A stretch of DNA of 7,727 nt, taken from Cyanobacteria bacterium UBA11370 (GTDB lineage: Bacteria; Cyanobacteriota; Cyanobacteriia; Cyanobacteriales; Coleofasciculaceae). Below, in pieces: positions 6,018-7,727 of the stretch. The notes below the pieces were generated by a model that was not told the origin of the DNA, ran no database searches, and saw only the letters and a program-made list of their open reading frames with translations. Where the stretch lies: positions 25,789 to 33,515 of the forward strand of contig DNGI01000164.1 in assembly GCA_003486645.1 (NCBI GenBank). The letters run 5' to 3'. The translations under genes and the position numbers were made by a program. The first letter of the stretch is position 1; each line of letters opens with the position of its first letter.

Positions 6018-7481
6018 ATGACCCTAACCCTGTACAATACCCTCACCCGTCAAAAAGAACCCTTTGAACCTGTCGAAAGTGGCAAGGTGCGGATGTACTG
6101 CTGCGGGATTACGGTTTATGACTATTGCCATTTGGGCCATGCGAGAACGTGCATTGTGTGGGATACTGCCCGTCGGTATCTCCAATGGCGAGGTTATGAC
6201 GTAAACTACGTCCAAAATTTTACTGATATTGACGATAAGATTCTCAATCGGGCGCGGCAAGAGGGAACCTCCATGGAGGATATTTCCGAACGCTTTATTC
6301 AAGCCTATTTTGAGGATATGGCACGGTTGAACGTTAAAGAAGCAGATGCTTATCCTCGCGCTACCCATACCTTAGATGGCATCAAGCGGCTAATTTACGA
6401 ATTGGAACAAAAAGGCTATGCTTATCCAGCATCGGGGGATGTTTATTATGCCGTGCGTCGATTTCAACAGTATGGCAAGCTTTCAGGACGTAAGTTAGAG
6501 GACTTACAAGCGGGTGCAAGTGGACGGGTAGATGTGGTAGATTCTGAAGATTCTATTAAGAAAGACCCATTTGATTTCGCCTTGTGGAAAGCTTCTAAAC
6601 CTGGAGAACCTGCATGGCAATCTCCGTGGGGTGCAGGACGACCGGGATGGCATATTGAATGCTCGGCGATGATTCGGGATAATTTGGGTGAAACAATCGA
6701 TATTCACACGGGTGGATCGGACTTAATTTTTCCTCATCATGAGAATGAAATTGCCCAATCAGAAGCGGTGACAGGACAACCTTTAGCGCGTTATTGGCTA
6801 CACACAGGTATGGTAAAGGTTGGGGGTGAAAAAATGTCCAAGTCTTTGGGGAATTTTATCACCATCCGGGATTTACTGGATCGCCCAACTGACCCGATGG
6901 CTGTGCGGCTATTTATTTTGCAAGCGCAATATCGCAAGCCGTTAGATTTTACTGATGAAGCCATAGAAGCGGCTACCAATGGTTGGCAAACTCTCAAAGA
7001 TGGATTATTGTTTGGTCATCATTACGGAAAACAACTGACTTGGAACACGTCTTCCTCCACTCCCCACTCCCCACTCCCCACTCCCCACTCCCAACGTTTT
7101 CAAAACGCAGTCGATGATGACTTTAACTTTGCTGAAGGATTAGCGATACTATTTGAAATTGCTAAAGAGTTGCGTCGGCAAGGCAATATTCTAGTCCATG
7201 AAGGAAAAATAGAAACGCCGTCTCAAGAGTTACAACAACAATGGTACACGTTAGTTGAATTGGCACAAGTATTAGGGTTAGAAGCACAACCGGAGGAGGC
7301 AATTGAAGAGTCGGTTGGTGGGTTGAGTGAGGCGGAAATTGAAGACCTGATTCAACAACGTACTGAGGCGCGGAAAGCCAAAAACTTTGAGATGAGCGAT
7401 CGCATTCGGGATGCCCTAAAAGCACAAGGTATTACCCTAATTGATCAGCCTGGTGGTGTTACCCGTTGGCATCGTAATTAA
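6018..7481 (+). CDS. cysS: Cysteinyl-tRNA synthetase
   Basis: 487 residues, full length for class I CysRS. It charges tRNA-Cys with cysteine using ATP in the cytoplasm. Motifs: CCGITVYDYCHLGHAR with the HIGH signature as H38-LGH41; FTDIDDKI (68-75); PGWHIECSAM with Cys215; HTGGSDLIFPHHENEIAQSE (230-249); and KMSKS at 272-276. The zinc ligands known from the E. coli enzyme correspond to Cys29, Cys215, His240 and Glu244, so this is a zinc-containing form. The DALR and C-terminal domains follow, ending GGVTRWHRN. Residues about 346-359 (SSTPHSPLPTPHSQ) are encoded by a CCCCACT heptamer repeat inserted between the stem-contact region and the DALR helical domain (QRFQNAVDDDFNF), where a variable loop can be tolerated. 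ATG 6018 puts the first strand in the normal place; no Shine-Dalgarno is visible. It is divergent from the CobW-like gene. Confidence 0.98.
   Translation: MTLTLYNTLTRQKEPFEPVESGKVRMYCCGITVYDYCHLGHARTCIVWDTARRYLQWRGYDVNYVQNFTDIDDKILNRARQEGTSMEDISERFIQAYFEDMARLNVKEADAYPRATHTLDGIKRLIYELEQKGYAYPASGDVYYAVRRFQQYGKLSGRKLEDLQAGASGRVDVVDSEDSIKKDPFDFALWKASKPGEPAWQSPWGAGRPGWHIECSAMIRDNLGETIDIHTGGSDLIFPHHENEIAQSEAVTGQPLARYWLHTGMVKVGGEKMSKSLGNFITIRDLLDRPTDPMAVRLFILQAQYRKPLDFTDEAIEAATNGWQTLKDGLLFGHHYGKQLTWNTSSSTPHSPLPTPHSQRFQNAVDDDFNFAEGLAILFEIAKELRRQGNILVHEGKIETPSQELQQQWYTLVELAQVLGLEAQPEEAIEESVGGLSEAEIEDLIQQRTEARKAKNFEMSDRIRDALKAQGITLIDQPGGVTRWHRN
7057..7092. repeat. CCCCACT heptanucleotide repeat inserted in frame in cysS
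   Basis: Four perfect CCCCACT units (7062-7089) flanked by partial units CCACT and CCC. The unit is seven bases, so three units make seven codons and the peptide repeats as TPHSPLP then TPHS. The frame continues intact into the DALR domain. The unit and orientation are the same as in the array at 122-152. Confidence 0.93.
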
Positions 7482-7507
7482 ATCGTCCTCACTAGGTAAT
7501 TCATATC

Positions 7508-7527
7508 AAGTTTATAAAAAGTTTATA
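7508..7527. promoter_or_regulatory. Direct repeat AAGTTTATA with 11-bp period upstream of the last gene
   Basis: AAGTTTATA occurs at 7508-7516 and 7519-7527, one helical turn apart. OmpR/PhoB-type response regulators bind direct repeats with this spacing, but the region is AT-rich and no known box is matched. The location, 120-140 bases before the next start, fits an upstream activator site; it is only a candidate. Confidence 0.25.
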
Positions 7528-7545
7528 TTGTAATGATTCCATAAA

Positions 7546-7567
7546 TTTTACATGAAGTTCTGTAAAA
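7546..7567. promoter_or_regulatory. Inverted repeat TTTTACA-N8-TGTAAAA
   Basis: Perfect 7-bp arms with an 8-base centre, in the 168-bp gap between cysS and the last gene. AT-rich arms and no following T-run argue against an intrinsic terminator; a dimeric-regulator site is more plausible. The rest of the gap has no recognisable terminator. Confidence 0.3.
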
Positions 7568-7649
7568 CTACGGAAAGAACCAGTATCCTAAAAAATACAG
7601 GGGCATATACGAATAAAAAAAATCTTATTAGTAACACAGAGAGGAATTT

Positions 7650-7727
7650 ATGGAAGAGCAAAACCTTAATAATGAAGAGATAATTGGGCAGTTAGAAGAA
7701 CCTCCATCTAACCCGATAGAGGAAATA
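7650..7727 (+). CDS. Unrecognised protein with acidic N-terminus, truncated by window edge
   Basis: ATG at 7650 is preceded by GAGAGGAA; AGGA at 7642-7645 is separated from the ATG by four bases, a reasonable ribosome-binding site. The frame stays open for 26 codons to the right edge. It begins MEEQNLNNEEIIGQLEE and continues with a Pro/Glu-rich stretch; nine of 26 residues are Glu and none are Lys or Arg. There is no signal peptide or membrane segment in the visible part. The start looks real because of the ribosome-binding site and the long AT-rich leader with repeat elements before it. I do not recognise the family. Confidence 0.6.
   Translation, partial: MEEQNLNNEEIIGQLEEPPSNPIEEI

Noticed and set aside
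6024..7425. Several minus-strand open frames within cysS
   Set aside because: Antisense shadows of a strongly conserved gene; no ribosome-binding sites or family resemblance.
7546..7567. Intrinsic terminator after cysS
   Set aside because: The stem is AT-rich with an 8-base centre and is not followed by a T-run.

Overview
The window looks like a chromosomal segment of a cyanobacterium, probably filamentous. I found eight copies of the HIP1 octamer GCGATCGC (starting at 1144, 1270, 2149, 3749, 3784, 4570, 4638 and 7396). It also has degenerate heptanucleotide tandem repeats of the cyanobacterial STRR type, moderate GC, few Shine-Dalgarno sequences, and a ChlH/BchH-family gene. The species cannot be fixed from this alone.

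Layout. 1-806 (minus) is the 5' part of a magnesium-chelatase H-like gene that runs off the left edge. A 148-bp divergent gap follows. 955-1800 (plus) encodes a lipoprotein ending in a thioredoxin fold like the one fused to cyanobacterial/plant VKOR (LTO1), with a CGVC active site. 1962-2852 (plus) encodes a CcdA/DsbD-type membrane thiol-electron transporter. Together they suggest a reductive thiol relay on the lumenal or periplasmic side of the membrane. 3062-4599 is a direct tandem duplication, period 821 bp, of a two-gene DUF433/DUF5615 toxin-antitoxin-like module; the copies differ very unevenly. 4687-5895 (minus) is a COG0523/CobW GTPase with a long His/Asp/Cys metal-binding insert built partly from 39-bp repeats. 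6018-7481 (plus), divergent from it, is cysS, a zinc-dependent cysteinyl-tRNA synthetase. 7650-7727 is the start of an unrecognised acidic protein.

What stands out. Heptanucleotide repeats have entered coding sequence in three separate genes (the chlH-like gene, the ccdA 5' end, cysS) without breaking the frame. The duplicated module keeps the antitoxin N-terminal domain identical while the C-terminal tail has diverged strongly. The CobW gene and cysS share a 122-bp divergent promoter region with an imperfect palindrome. I saw no tRNA, rRNA, CRISPR array, transposase or clear intrinsic terminator.
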